DNA from: JAPPHA01 sp965221575
Lineage (GTDB): Bacteria; Pseudomonadota; Alphaproteobacteria; Rhodobacterales; Rhodobacteraceae
Assembly (NCBI GenBank): GCA_965221575.1
Contig: CBDCSM010000007.1
Coordinates: forward strand, 124,001-188,000
Length of the DNA stretch: 64,000 bases
Direction of reading: 5' to 3'
In this document: positions 15,692 through 26,043 of the stretch, piece by piece
Position numbering within the stretch: the stretch's first letter is position 1
Layout: each line of letters starts with the position of its first letter
The notes under the pieces: model-generated
What the model was told of the DNA's origin: nothing
What the model saw: the letters and a program-made list of their open reading frames with translations, nothing else
Database searches by the model: none
Translations under genes and position numbers: made by a program

Positions 15692-18600
15692 ATGATGGAT
15701 TCCAACTTGCCTGCCTGTCCTGACGAAGAACCGCAAGACCCCACCGAAGCACGTTCGCCGGACTTTTCCGAATTCGGGGCGCCGGTGGCGATTGTCGGCA
15801 TGGCCTGCCGATTCCCCGGGGCAGACGGCCTTTCCGCTTTCTGGCGCCTTCTGGAAGCCGGTGGAAACGCGGTGCAGGAGGGCCTTCCAGGGTCCGGAAT
15901 CGGGCGCGTGGGCGCCATGTTCCCGGACGATACTGGACAGATCGACGCCTGCCGTTTTGGCGCCTATCTTGACGATCTCGACCGGTTTGACGCCGCCTTC
16001 TTCCGCATTTCTCCGGTCGAAGCACAACTGCTGGATCCGCAGCAACGGCTGATCCTGGAGATAAGCTGGCGGGCTCTCGAAGATGCCGGCATTGATCCCG
16101 AACTGCTGAAAGACAGCCCTGCTGGCGTCTATGCGGGCATCAGCAACAACGACTACCGGGGGTTGATTCTGGAGGCCAGCGAGAATGCCGGGCCGGCCGA
16201 GCCAGCCGCCAGCCTGTATGCGGTCACCGGCACATCCCTCAATACGGCGATCGGCCGGGTTGCGTTTGCTCTCGGGTTCGGCGGGCCGGCGATGGCGGTG
16301 GACACTGCCTGCTCGTCATCGCTGGTCGCGATGCACCAGGCGGTCACGGGCTTGCAGCGGGGAGATGCTGACCTCGCCCTCGCAGGCGGTGTGAACATCA
16401 TTCTTTCCGGCCGGCTTCTCGAATTCAGGGCCAATGCGGGAATGCTGTCGCCCGACGGCCAATGCAAGACTTTCGATGCCTCCGCCAACGGATATGTCAG
16501 GGGCGAAGGCTGCGGCATCGTCGTCCTGAAACGACTCGCTGACGCGGAAGCCGACGGCGACCGCATCTGGGGCGTGATCCGGGGTACGGCGCTGAACCAG
16601 GACGGGGCAAGTCCCGGACTGACGGTTCCTAACGGGGCGGCGCAGGAACGTGTGATCGCGGCGGCGCTCGGGAGGGCCGGTGTCCAAGCTTCGGATATCG
16701 ACTACCTGGAGGCGCACGGAACGGGCACCGAGGTGGGCGACCCGATCGAGATCAAGGCAACGGCCGCGGTTTACGGGCGCGATCGCGATGCCTCCTGCCC
16801 GCTGCTGATCGGATCGGTAAAAACCAACATTGGCCATCTGGAGTCGGCGGCAGGGGTAGCAGGGGTAATCAAGACCGTGCTTGCGATGAACCGCGGCATC
16901 ATCCCCAGGCACCTCCATTTCAATGACCCGAATCCCGAGATGGACTGGGAGCGGCTGCCATTGCAGGTGACGTCCTCACCGACGCCGTGGCCCACCAACG
17001 CGGACCGCCCGCCGCTGGCAGGCGTCAGTGGTTTCGGATGGTCGGGGACAAACGCCCATGTCGTGCTTGAAGGATACGTCCCGCCCGATGGTGCCACGCG
17101 CTCGCCTGACCCGGACAGTTGGATCGCCGGCGCTCCGAAACAGATCGCGGTTTCACAGCTGATACCAGCCGCGCCACGAAAGTCGAAGGACGGCCTAGCG
17201 CCGCGCACGACGCGCCTTCTGCCGCTCTCCGGAAAGTCGGATGGAGCGCTGCGTGATTCGGCCGGGCGTTATCTCGCCTGGCTCGATGAAAAGGAGGACC
17301 CGCTTGCGGCCGGGAGCACGGGAGCCGATCCGCTGCTTTCCGACATGGCCTGGTCGGCCAGTATCGGGCGAAGCCATTTCGGCTACCGCGCGGGCTTGGC
17401 ATTCCGGGACGTTGCGTCACTGCGCGAGGGTTTGCGGGCGATTGCCGATACGGACGAAGGACCATCTGCATCGCGAAATGCCTCCATGGTGGCGTTCGCT
17501 TACACCGGACAGGCCAGTCAATGGCCGGGCATGGGCGCTGTACTCTATGACAGCGAACCCGTCGTGCGCGCCGTGCTTGACAGGTGCGATGACGTGCTCA
17601 GGCAAATGCGTGGCGCCTCGCTGCTCGCCGTGATGTTCGGTCGTCCCGGAGCCGCGGGAGACCTCGACGATCCGCAGTGGAAACAGCCTGCGATTTACGC
17701 GCTCGAATGCGCCCTCACGGCGCTGTGGTCGAGCCACGGCATCCGGCCGGACGTCGTGCTCGGACACAGCCTGGGAGAGGTCGCCGCAGCGAATGCCGCG
17801 GGCGCGCTCGAACTGGAGGATGGTTTGCACCTTGCGGCGGCGCGGGGAACGTTGGTCGGCGCCCTGCCGGGTGATGGAGCCATGGGGGCGGTATTCGCGC
17901 CAGCCGCGCGCGTTTCGAATGCGTTGGAAGAGCACAACGCGGCGACTCAAGGTATCGGCCTCTGCATCGCCGCCGACAACGGAGCGCACCAGGTCATCAG
18001 CGGTCCGGCTGAGGAGATCGTGGCGATCCTCGAACAGCTGGAGGCGGCCGGAATTCGGGTCGCACGGTTGCGCAAGAGCCCCGCCTACCACAGTGCCATG
18101 ATCGAGCCCGCGCTGGACGAACTGGAGGCAGCCCTTTCCCGGATTCCCTCAGTGCCGCCGAAGATTCCCTTCGTCAGCAATCTGAGTGGACAGACGCTCC
18201 GTTCTGGCCAAACGCTGGACGCGGCTTACTGGCGCCAGCAGATGCGCGCACCGGTGGCGTTCCGTACCTGTGTCGAGACCCTGGCAGGGCTTGGCGTGGA
18301 CGCGGTTGTCGAGATCGGTCCGCACGCCGTGCTCGGGCCTATGATCTCGATGGCCTGGCCGGAATCCGGCAGGGTCACCGAGCCGGCGGTCGTGTCGAGT
18401 CTCAGGAGACCGGCAACTGGCGAAGAACCACCGGCGCCAGGGTCAGGCGGTGGTTTTGTGGAAGCCCTTGCCGGCGCGTATGAGGCCGGGCTTCCTCTAC
18501 GCTTCGAAGGCCTTTTCGCGGGTGAATCACGGCGACGCATTGCGCTGCCAGGCTATCCGTTTCAGCGCGAACGCTACTGGGTCGAGGCCCCCAGGCGGCG

Positions 18601-21600
18601 GCGGTCGGGCACCGGCCACCCCTTGCTGGGAGTGCGCCACGAGTCCGCGAGCGGCGAAACCAGTTTCGACACCGAGTTGTTCCCGTCAGACCCGGCGTGG
18701 CTGGGCGACCACCGCGTTTTCAACCGGCTGGTGACGCCAGGCGCCCTTTACGGAGCGATGGCGTTAACCGCGTGCACCGCCGAGCGGCCCGGTTCGGCAG
18801 CCATCGAGGATTTCCAGATTCAAAGCGCGCTTGTCCTCCCGGAAAAAGGCGACGCGGAGGGAAGCGGCGAAGAAGGCCGCCGGCTGCAGGTGCTGCTTGA
18901 CGACTCCGGGGAGGACTCGTCACGCCGAGTCCGGGTACTGAGTCGGGGCGCGGACGACGAGGACTGGACGCTGCACGCGGAGGGACGGATCCCGGGCGGC
19001 ACTGATTCAAGTCCGCAAGCGGCCGGTGCGCCTTTGGACCCGGCACTTCTGAAGGCTGACCTGGCGCCCGTGGATCTCGCTGCCTATTACCGGGCGAAGG
19101 CCGAGGTTGGCATCGATCTTGGCCCCTCTTTCCGAACGCTGGAGGGGTTGTGGTCCCGGCCAGGCGAAGCGCTCGCCGAAGTGGCCCTGCCGGAATCCGT
19201 TGGTGGAAGCGGGTTGGAATTTCACCCGCTCATGCTTGACGGTTGCTTTCAGGCGATGGCGGCGGCACGCGAGCCTACTGATTCCGATGACGGGATCACT
19301 TACCTGCCATTCGGGTGGGAGCGACTGTCGTTGCCGGGGCCGCTACCGGAACGGATGTTCTGCCACGTGTGCATGAGGGATGCGCCGGCAGAGACAAATG
19401 CCGATCTGCGGGAGGTGTTTAGCGCCGACATCGCTCTCTACGACAACGCCGGATCGCCCGTTGGAACCCTGAGTGGGTATACGGTGAAGCGTGCGGTTCG
19501 GAGCGCATTGCTCGCCGCGGTGGAGGGAGTGGACGAGCTGCTCTACGAAATCGTATGGCGCGATAGTGCCCTGCCGACAGGCATGCTGCCTGCAGACTTC
19601 CTCCCGAGCCCGTCGGAAGCGGCTTCCCGTTCGCAACCGTTTTCACGGTACCTGGCCGACGAGAAGATCGAAGTCACAGACGAAAGTGACCTCCAGGGAG
19701 AGATGGAAAAGGCCGCTTGGTGTTACGCGCTCTCGACACTGGAAAGTCTCGGATGGGTACGCGACGCGGGCACGTCCATTGACCCGGAGAAACTCCGTGA
19801 GCACCTTGAGGTTCTACCCGAGCACACGCATTTGTTCCGCCGGATACTCGAGATTCTGGTCCGCTCGGGCGTGTTGCAGGAGAAGGACGCGGAATTCGTG
19901 GTGGCAGTCGGATCCGGCGATCCGTTACCGAATGGAATGCCGCGTGATTCAGAGGTATTTCTGGACGAAGTCACGGGTCGGTTTCCGCATGCGACGAACG
20001 AGGTCGGGCTGTTTCGACGCTGTGCAGGCGCCCTGCCCGAGGTGCTTCGCGGCGATGAGGATCCGCTGTCGCTGTTGTTCGGCGATGCGAAGCCGCAGGC
20101 AGGAGATCTCTATCGAATGGCGCCGGTCTGGCGGGCGGCGAACCGGATGTTGGGTGACGTCGTTCGAACGCTCGTCGACCAGTTGCCGGAAAGCCGGCGA
20201 CTGCGCGTGCTGGAAGTGGGCGCCGGCATCGGTTCGGCAACGGAATGCATCCTGCCCGAACTTCCGGCTGAACGGTTCGATTACATGTACACCGACATCT
20301 CCGCGGGCTTTTTTGCCGACGCGGAGGCGCGATTCAGCGCATCGGGCGCTCCGATCGACTACAGCGTACTGGATATCGAGAAAAACCCGGTTGCCGCGGG
20401 CTTCGAACCACATTCTTACGACCTGGTCATTGCGGCCAACGTGTTGCACGCGACACGGTATCTTGACGAGACACTTGCCCACTGCCTGGCGCTCATGGCG
20501 CCGTCGGGGCTGCTGGTGGCGCTCGAGAACCAGCGCAGCAGGGGATGGATGGACCTGATATTCGGTCAGTTGGACGGATGGTGGCGTTTCGCTGATCGCT
20601 ATCGTGCGGACCACGCCCTCGCGGGACCGGACGTGTGGTGCGAGGCGCTCGCCGATGCCGGATTTTCTGAGTCCGACGTGCTCGGCGTGGATCCTTCGGA
20701 CGCAGCCGTCCTGCCGGATCGCGGAGTGATCGTGGCGCAGGCCCCGGCCGAGATCGCATTGCCGGTGGGCGTCTGGATCCTGGCAGCGGACCGGGACGGC
20801 ACTGCGGAGGCACTCGCGGCGCAGCTCGCAGCAGAGAACCAGAAGGTGGTTCTGGCAAGCGACGGCCCTGAGGACACCGGTGCGGAAGGACTCGGGACCG
20901 ACATCGTCGCAGCTTCGGTCGAAATCGAGCGTCGGGAATCCTGGCGATCGCTCATCGAAAGTCTGCCCGCGGATGTGCCACTCGCCGGCGTGGTGCATCT
21001 CGTCGCGCAGGACGGCCACGGTGCGGAAGCGACGACAGCGGAAATGGCGGAGGACGCAAGACGCACGGCGGCGAGCGCACTCGCGCTCGTGCAGGGAATC
21101 TCCGACGCGGACGTCGTGCCCGAGAAAGGCGTGTGGTTCGTCACCCGGGGTGCGCAGGTTCTCGAACGCGAGCGCACCGGGCAATTTGCCGGCGCGACCC
21201 TTTGGGGCCTCGGCAAGGTGGTGGTGCGGGAAGCGCCACAGCTGCAATCGCGAATGCTTGATCTCGACCCGGAGACATCGGATCCACAGGCAGCGATCCT
21301 CGTGAATGAATTGCTGTTTTCCGACCCGGAGAACCATATTGCGCATCGCCAGGGGCGCCGCCAGGTAGCGCGGCTTGTCCGGAAGGGTTCAGGTGTCGCG
21401 CACATTGACCTGCCGGAGGAAGCGGGTTGGGTGCTGGCGCCTGACGAAGGTGGAGCGATCGAGTCTCTGGAGGTGCGGCCATTGGCGACGGGCGCCCTGA
21501 ACCCGAACGACGTGCGCGTCGCGGTCGAGGCCTGCGGGCTCAACTTCCTCGACGTGTTCCGGGCAATGGGCCTGGTCGAGGAGGGATTGCTCGGGGAGGA

Positions 21601-24600
21601 ATTCTTTGGCCAGATTGTCGAAACCGGTTCCGACGTAACGACCGTCTCGGTGGGCGACCGCGTGGCTGGCTTCGCGTTCGGCACGTTCGCTCCGGAAGTG
21701 GTCACGAGGGAGGAACTGGTCGCTCCCGCGCCTCCGAACGTGCCGGCGACGGCGCTCGCCACCATCCCCTCCGTGTTCGTGACGTCCGTTCTTTCCTACG
21801 AGTTGGCCGGGTTGAAGGCCGAGGATCGCGTGCTGATTCACGCTGGTGCGGGCGGCGTCGGGCTTTCCGCAATTCAGCTCGCCAAGGCGGCGGGTGCAGA
21901 GGTTTTCACCACTGCGAGCGCGCGCAAGCAGGCCTTCATCCGCTCGCTCGGTGTCGAGCATGTGTTCGACAGCCGCTCGACCGCGTTCGGTCAGGAAATC
22001 CTCGACGCCACAGGCGGTGCCGGAGTCGACGTCGTGCTGAACAGCCTGACCGGAGAGGGATTCATCGAGGCGAGCCTCGCCTGCCTCGCAGAGGGCGGCC
22101 GCTTCGTCGAACTCGCCAGGAGGGACATTCTGAGCGAGGACGAAATGGCAGCACTGCGGCCGGACGTCGCCTATTCGATCCTCGATCTCTACACCCTCAA
22201 GGAGCAGGATCCCGCGCGGCCGGGTGCAGCCCTGAAAGAGGTGCTGGCGCGCATGGAATCGGGTGAACTTGCGCCGCTCATGCACACGAGGTGGCCGTTG
22301 GCCGAGGCAAGCACAGCGATGGGTTACATGCGTGCGGCCCGGCACATTGGCAAGATCGTGCTGACCATGCCTCCCCTCAGGAATGGGCGGTTACGGCAGA
22401 ATGGGACCTACCTAGTGACGGGCGGGCTGGGCGGAATCGGCTGTGCGCTCGCCGAGTGGCTCGCCGAACACGGAGCGGGCACGGTCGCGCTGAACGGCCG
22501 GAGACCGCCGGACCCGGAGGCGGAAAAAGCCATCGAGGCGTTACGCGCCCGCGGCTTCAGGATCGAGGTCGAGATTGCGGACGTCACGGACACGGCTGCG
22601 CTCGATGCGATGCTGGCGCGGGTCGACGGGACACTGCCGCCGCTTGCCGGCGTGATCCATAGCGTCGGCGCGTTGTCGGATGCTTCCATTGGCAACCAGA
22701 GCTGGGAAAGCTTCGAAACTGTGCTGTGGCCGAAGATTCTGGGGGCCTGGCACCTTCATCGGGCGACAGAGGATCGCGATCTGGACATGTTTGTCCTGTT
22801 CTCCAGCGTCGCAGGCATTTTGGGAAATCCGGGCCAGGCCAATCATGCGGCGGCCAACGCATTCCTTGACCAGCTCGCCGCCCACCGGCGCGCGCTGGGT
22901 CTCCCCGGGCAGGCCATCGTTTGGGGCGCCTGGTCCGAGCTGGGCGAGGCAGAGGAGCAGCGCGAACGGATCGCCGGGCGGCGGCAGGCATTCGGCACCG
23001 GTTGGTTCACGCCGGAGCAGGGTTTCAAGGCTTTTGAGCGTCTGCTGCACCAGGATGCGGCGGGCGTCGTGGTTGCGGCGGTGGACTGGCAGTTGTTCGG
23101 AGACGCTGTCGGCGACCGCCCTTCCCTCCTGGAAGACCTGCTCGCCGGCACGGCAGACGACGACGAAGATTCATCATCCGCGCCGGAAGACCTGATCGCA
23201 CAGCTTGGCGCAACGCCGGCAGCCGGACGCGAGGACCTGCTCGTGTCGTTCCTGCAGCGTGAAGTCCAGGCAGTCCTGAGGTTGCCGTCTGCGCCAGCCT
23301 CTGCGGTCGGGTTTTTCGATCTGGGGATGGATTCCCTGGTGGCAGTCGAACTGCGGAATCGCCTCAATCGTGCGTTTTCGGACACCTATGTGGCGCCGAA
23401 TACCCTGGTGTTCGACTACCCGACCATTGCCGATCTCGCGCGTCATCTTGTGGACGCATTGGGCGAACTGACCCCGGTCTCCGGGGTGACATCCGATCAG
23501 GACCCACAACCTCCCGCGCTGCCTCGGGATGATGGAATCGCGATCGTGGGCATGGCGTGCAAGTTCCCCGGCGCGCCTGACCTTGCAACCTTTTGGCGCC
23601 AGCTCGAGTCGGGCCACGACGCGGTGACGAGCGGGAGGCAGGATAACGGGTCGTGGACCGGCGTTGCGGGCAACCCCGCAGACGTCGCCGGCGCTTGGAG
23701 TCATGGAGGGTTCATCGAAGGGATCGACCGATTCGACGCGCGTTTCTTCGGCATGACACCCATCGGCGCGCGCGTGATGGACCCGCAGCAGCGGCTTCTC
23801 CTGGAGACAAGCTGGCGTGCGCTTGAGGACGCGGGGATCGATCCCGTGAGCCTGAGGGGCAGCCGCTCCGGGGTCTACGCGGGTATCGCGACCAGCGAGT
23901 ACCGTGATCTGATGATTTTGGCGGGCGGTGAAGGCCTCAACTATCTCGGCACCGCCAGCAGCATGGCGGTCGGTGGAGTCGCTTTCAAATTGGGCTTCAC
24001 CGGTCCTGCGATGCCGGTAACGCTGAACTGCGCCGCGTCACTTGTCACGGTGCAGCAGGCCGTCGCGGATTTGCGGAGGGGAGACGTTGATCTGGCCCTG
24101 GTCGGTGGCGTGAACGCGGTCCTCTCACCCGGTCTGACTAAAGAAATGGTTGCATTGGGAATGTTGTCCATGCAGGGCCGCTGCAAGACATTCGACGCGG
24201 CCGCGGACGGTTTCGTGCGGAGCGAAGGCTGCGGGATGATCGTCCTTAAGCGGCTGCGGGAGGCCGAGGCCGACGGCGATCGCATTTGGGGAGTGATCCG
24301 GGGTGCGGCCGTCAACCAAAACGGGGCGACGGCGGGGCCGACGGTGCCGAACGGCCCTGCGCAGGAACGGGTGATCGAGGAGGCGCTGTTGCAGGCAGGC
24401 GTTCGGCCGTCCGATGTCGACTACCTCGAGGCACATGGTGCCGGGTCGGAACTGGGCGACCCGATCGAGGTGAATGCGGCGGCGGCGGTCTACGGCAGGG
24501 AGCGCGACAGCGACGGGCCACTGCTGATCGGCTCGGTCAAGACCAATATCGGCCACCTGGAATCGGCGGCGGGAGTTGCCGCGCTGATCAAGGTCGTGTT

Positions 24601-26026
24601 GGCCATGCATCACGGTCTGATCCCGAAGCATCTGCATTTTCAGGAGCCGAATCCGTACCTGGACTGGGACAGCCTGCCCGTGAAAGTCGTATCGGAGGCG
24701 GCGGATTGGCCGCGCAAGCCGGACAGGCCTCCACTCGCCGGTATCAGCGCATTTGGTATATCGGGCACAAACGCGCATGTCGTCGTCGAAGGGTATCGCG
24801 CACCGAACGATATCACACCCGTTCCCGAAGGTGCCCCGCTGCCGGTCGCCGTCACTCTGCCGGACGGCATCGCGGAGCCGCCGCAACCAGGCGACGGGAT
24901 TGCCGTGCGCAGAAAGCGAATTCTGCCAATCTCGGGAAAATCGGACACGGCGCTTCGGAAACTGGCGGAGCGTTATCTCGCATGGCTGGATGAACGCAAA
25001 CCGGTGCTTGCATCCGAAGGCGAAGCGTCCGATCCGACGCTCTCGGACATGGCGTGGACCGCCGGCGTGGGGCGGAGTCACTTCGATCACCGCGCGGCCG
25101 TGGTGTTCGAGAACTGCACGTCACTGCGTGAAAGTCTGCAGGCGCTCGCGGAAGAGGACCGGAGATCGGAACCGGAAACTTCGTCGAAGGTCGCCTTCGT
25201 CTATACCGGAGCCGGAAACGGGTCTGCGAGGATGATCGAGGCGCTGTATGCGAGCGAGCCGGTGGCGCGGGCAGTTCTCGACCGCTGCGACGAGGTGCTT
25301 GGCGAAGAACGGGGCGTTTCGCTGCTCGGCACTATGCCAGGGCGCAATGGAGACCCGGGTGATCCGCAGTGGGAACGCATCACGGACTATGCGCTCGAAT
25401 GCGCACTGACGGCGCTGTGGTTGAGTGTCGGCGTGAAGCCGAACATCGCGCTAGGATGCGGAATCGGGGCGCTGGCGGCCGCACACGTTGCCGGTGTGCT
25501 CAGGCTGGAAGACGGTCTGCGCCTGGCCGCGGCTTTGGACGATCCTGAAACCGCAATGGATGTCACTGTGGTTGGCCCGCCGTCGTTGACGCTGCTAGAC
25601 ACCGTGTCGGGCCGTGCGGTTGGATCCGATGAAATCCTGGATGCGCCATATTGGAGCAATCGCGCGACAAGCGATTCGCAATCACTCGAACGCTGTATCG
25701 GTGTGCTGGCCGCGTCGGGTGTCGATGCGGTTGTCGAGATCGGTCAAGACCCCGCTTTGGGAGCGATGCTCACCAGGGAATGGCCGGATGCCGGCGGCAA
25801 CGCCGCCGTACCGGTCGTCCTGTCAATCCCGGGATGTTCGTCCGAGCGCGAAGCGATGAAAGAGTCGAGGTCGAACGACTGTTTCGTGGACGCCGTGGCC
25901 GGGGCCTACGAGGCGGGACTCGCTGTGTCCTTCGCCGGGCTTTTCGCGGGTGAAAGCCGTCGCCGGGTATCGCTGCCGGACTACCCGTTTGAACGTCGGC
26001 GTCACTGGATCAGAATCCAGGAGTGA
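15692..26026 (+). CDS. Type I polyketide synthase, KS-AT-DH-MT-ER-KR-ACP-KS-AT
   Basis: 3444 residues. KS1 (about 28-455) has Cys207 in DTACSSSL and both catalytic histidine motifs (EAHGTGT, NIGHLE). AT1 (595-910) has Ser693 in GHSLGE and AYHS, suggesting malonyl-CoA. DH (970-1270) has His1007, with Asn where the HxxxGxxxxP glycine usually lies, and LDGCFQ. A C-methyltransferase (1340-1690) has LEVGAGIGS. ER (1925-2225) has HAGAGGVGL. KR (2235-2430) has GGLGGIG, with His2385 at the usual tyrosine position. ACP serine is Ser2548. KS2 (2615-3040) keeps Cys2780 in an odd LNCAASL context. AT2 (3166-3426) reads GCGIG where GHSxG is expected and is shortened. No second ACP or thioesterase follows. 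Predicted product of module 1 is a reduced, alpha-methylated chain. The gene is intact at the DNA level. Confidence 0.93.
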   Translation: MMDSNLPACPDEEPQDPTEARSPDFSEFGAPVAIVGMACRFPGADGLSAFWRLLEAGGNAVQEGLPGSGIGRVGAMFPDDTGQIDACRFGAYLDDLDRFDAAFFRISPVEAQLLDPQQRLILEISWRALEDAGIDPELLKDSPAGVYAGISNNDYRGLILEASENAGPAEPAASLYAVTGTSLNTAIGRVAFALGFGGPAMAVDTACSSSLVAMHQAVTGLQRGDADLALAGGVNIILSGRLLEFRANAGMLSPDGQCKTFDASANGYVRGEGCGIVVLKRLADAEADGDRIWGVIRGTALNQDGASPGLTVPNGAAQERVIAAALGRAGVQASDIDYLEAHGTGTEVGDPIEIKATAAVYGRDRDASCPLLIGSVKTNIGHLESAAGVAGVIKTVLAMNRGIIPRHLHFNDPNPEMDWERLPLQVTSSPTPWPTNADRPPLAGVSGFGWSGTNAHVVLEGYVPPDGATRSPDPDSWIAGAPKQIAVSQLIPAAPRKSKDGLAPRTTRLLPLSGKSDGALRDSAGRYLAWLDEKEDPLAAGSTGADPLLSDMAWSASIGRSHFGYRAGLAFRDVASLREGLRAIADTDEGPSASRNASMVAFAYTGQASQWPGMGAVLYDSEPVVRAVLDRCDDVLRQMRGASLLAVMFGRPGAAGDLDDPQWKQPAIYALECALTALWSSHGIRPDVVLGHSLGEVAAANAAGALELEDGLHLAAARGTLVGALPGDGAMGAVFAPAARVSNALEEHNAATQGIGLCIAADNGAHQVISGPAEEIVAILEQLEAAGIRVARLRKSPAYHSAMIEPALDELEAALSRIPSVPPKIPFVSNLSGQTLRSGQTLDAAYWRQQMRAPVAFRTCVETLAGLGVDAVVEIGPHAVLGPMISMAWPESGRVTEPAVVSSLRRPATGEEPPAPGSGGGFVEALAGAYEAGLPLRFEGLFAGESRRRIALPGYPFQRERYWVEAPRRRRSGTGHPLLGVRHESASGETSFDTELFPSDPAWLGDHRVFNRLVTPGALYGAMALTACTAERPGSAAIEDFQIQSALVLPEKGDAEGSGEEGRRLQVLLDDSGEDSSRRVRVLSRGADDEDWTLHAEGRIPGGTDSSPQAAGAPLDPALLKADLAPVDLAAYYRAKAEVGIDLGPSFRTLEGLWSRPGEALAEVALPESVGGSGLEFHPLMLDGCFQAMAAAREPTDSDDGITYLPFGWERLSLPGPLPERMFCHVCMRDAPAETNADLREVFSADIALYDNAGSPVGTLSGYTVKRAVRSALLAAVEGVDELLYEIVWRDSALPTGMLPADFLPSPSEAASRSQPFSRYLADEKIEVTDESDLQGEMEKAAWCYALSTLESLGWVRDAGTSIDPEKLREHLEVLPEHTHLFRRILEILVRSGVLQEKDAEFVVAVGSGDPLPNGMPRDSEVFLDEVTGRFPHATNEVGLFRRCAGALPEVLRGDEDPLSLLFGDAKPQAGDLYRMAPVWRAANRMLGDVVRTLVDQLPESRRLRVLEVGAGIGSATECILPELPAERFDYMYTDISAGFFADAEARFSASGAPIDYSVLDIEKNPVAAGFEPHSYDLVIAANVLHATRYLDETLAHCLALMAPSGLLVALENQRSRGWMDLIFGQLDGWWRFADRYRADHALAGPDVWCEALADAGFSESDVLGVDPSDAAVLPDRGVIVAQAPAEIALPVGVWILAADRDGTAEALAAQLAAENQKVVLASDGPEDTGAEGLGTDIVAASVEIERRESWRSLIESLPADVPLAGVVHLVAQDGHGAEATTAEMAEDARRTAASALALVQGISDADVVPEKGVWFVTRGAQVLERERTGQFAGATLWGLGKVVVREAPQLQSRMLDLDPETSDPQAAILVNELLFSDPENHIAHRQGRRQVARLVRKGSGVAHIDLPEEAGWVLAPDEGGAIESLEVRPLATGALNPNDVRVAVEACGLNFLDVFRAMGLVEEGLLGEEFFGQIVETGSDVTTVSVGDRVAGFAFGTFAPEVVTREELVAPAPPNVPATALATIPSVFVTSVLSYELAGLKAEDRVLIHAGAGGVGLSAIQLAKAAGAEVFTTASARKQAFIRSLGVEHVFDSRSTAFGQEILDATGGAGVDVVLNSLTGEGFIEASLACLAEGGRFVELARRDILSEDEMAALRPDVAYSILDLYTLKEQDPARPGAALKEVLARMESGELAPLMHTRWPLAEASTAMGYMRAARHIGKIVLTMPPLRNGRLRQNGTYLVTGGLGGIGCALAEWLAEHGAGTVALNGRRPPDPEAEKAIEALRARGFRIEVEIADVTDTAALDAMLARVDGTLPPLAGVIHSVGALSDASIGNQSWESFETVLWPKILGAWHLHRATEDRDLDMFVLFSSVAGILGNPGQANHAAANAFLDQLAAHRRALGLPGQAIVWGAWSELGEAEEQRERIAGRRQAFGTGWFTPEQGFKAFERLLHQDAAGVVVAAVDWQLFGDAVGDRPSLLEDLLAGTADDDEDSSSAPEDLIAQLGATPAAGREDLLVSFLQREVQAVLRLPSAPASAVGFFDLGMDSLVAVELRNRLNRAFSDTYVAPNTLVFDYPTIADLARHLVDALGELTPVSGVTSDQDPQPPALPRDDGIAIVGMACKFPGAPDLATFWRQLESGHDAVTSGRQDNGSWTGVAGNPADVAGAWSHGGFIEGIDRFDARFFGMTPIGARVMDPQQRLLLETSWRALEDAGIDPVSLRGSRSGVYAGIATSEYRDLMILAGGEGLNYLGTASSMAVGGVAFKLGFTGPAMPVTLNCAASLVTVQQAVADLRRGDVDLALVGGVNAVLSPGLTKEMVALGMLSMQGRCKTFDAAADGFVRSEGCGMIVLKRLREAEADGDRIWGVIRGAAVNQNGATAGPTVPNGPAQERVIEEALLQAGVRPSDVDYLEAHGAGSELGDPIEVNAAAAVYGRERDSDGPLLIGSVKTNIGHLESAAGVAALIKVVLAMHHGLIPKHLHFQEPNPYLDWDSLPVKVVSEAADWPRKPDRPPLAGISAFGISGTNAHVVVEGYRAPNDITPVPEGAPLPVAVTLPDGIAEPPQPGDGIAVRRKRILPISGKSDTALRKLAERYLAWLDERKPVLASEGEASDPTLSDMAWTAGVGRSHFDHRAAVVFENCTSLRESLQALAEEDRRSEPETSSKVAFVYTGAGNGSARMIEALYASEPVARAVLDRCDEVLGEERGVSLLGTMPGRNGDPGDPQWERITDYALECALTALWLSVGVKPNIALGCGIGALAAAHVAGVLRLEDGLRLAAALDDPETAMDVTVVGPPSLTLLDTVSGRAVGSDEILDAPYWSNRATSDSQSLERCIGVLAASGVDAVVEIGQDPALGAMLTREWPDAGGNAAVPVVLSIPGCSSEREAMKESRSNDCFVDAVAGAYEAGLAVSFAGLFAGESRRRVSLPDYPFERRRHWIRIQE

Positions 26027-26043
26027 CAATCCTGGACCCCGAG

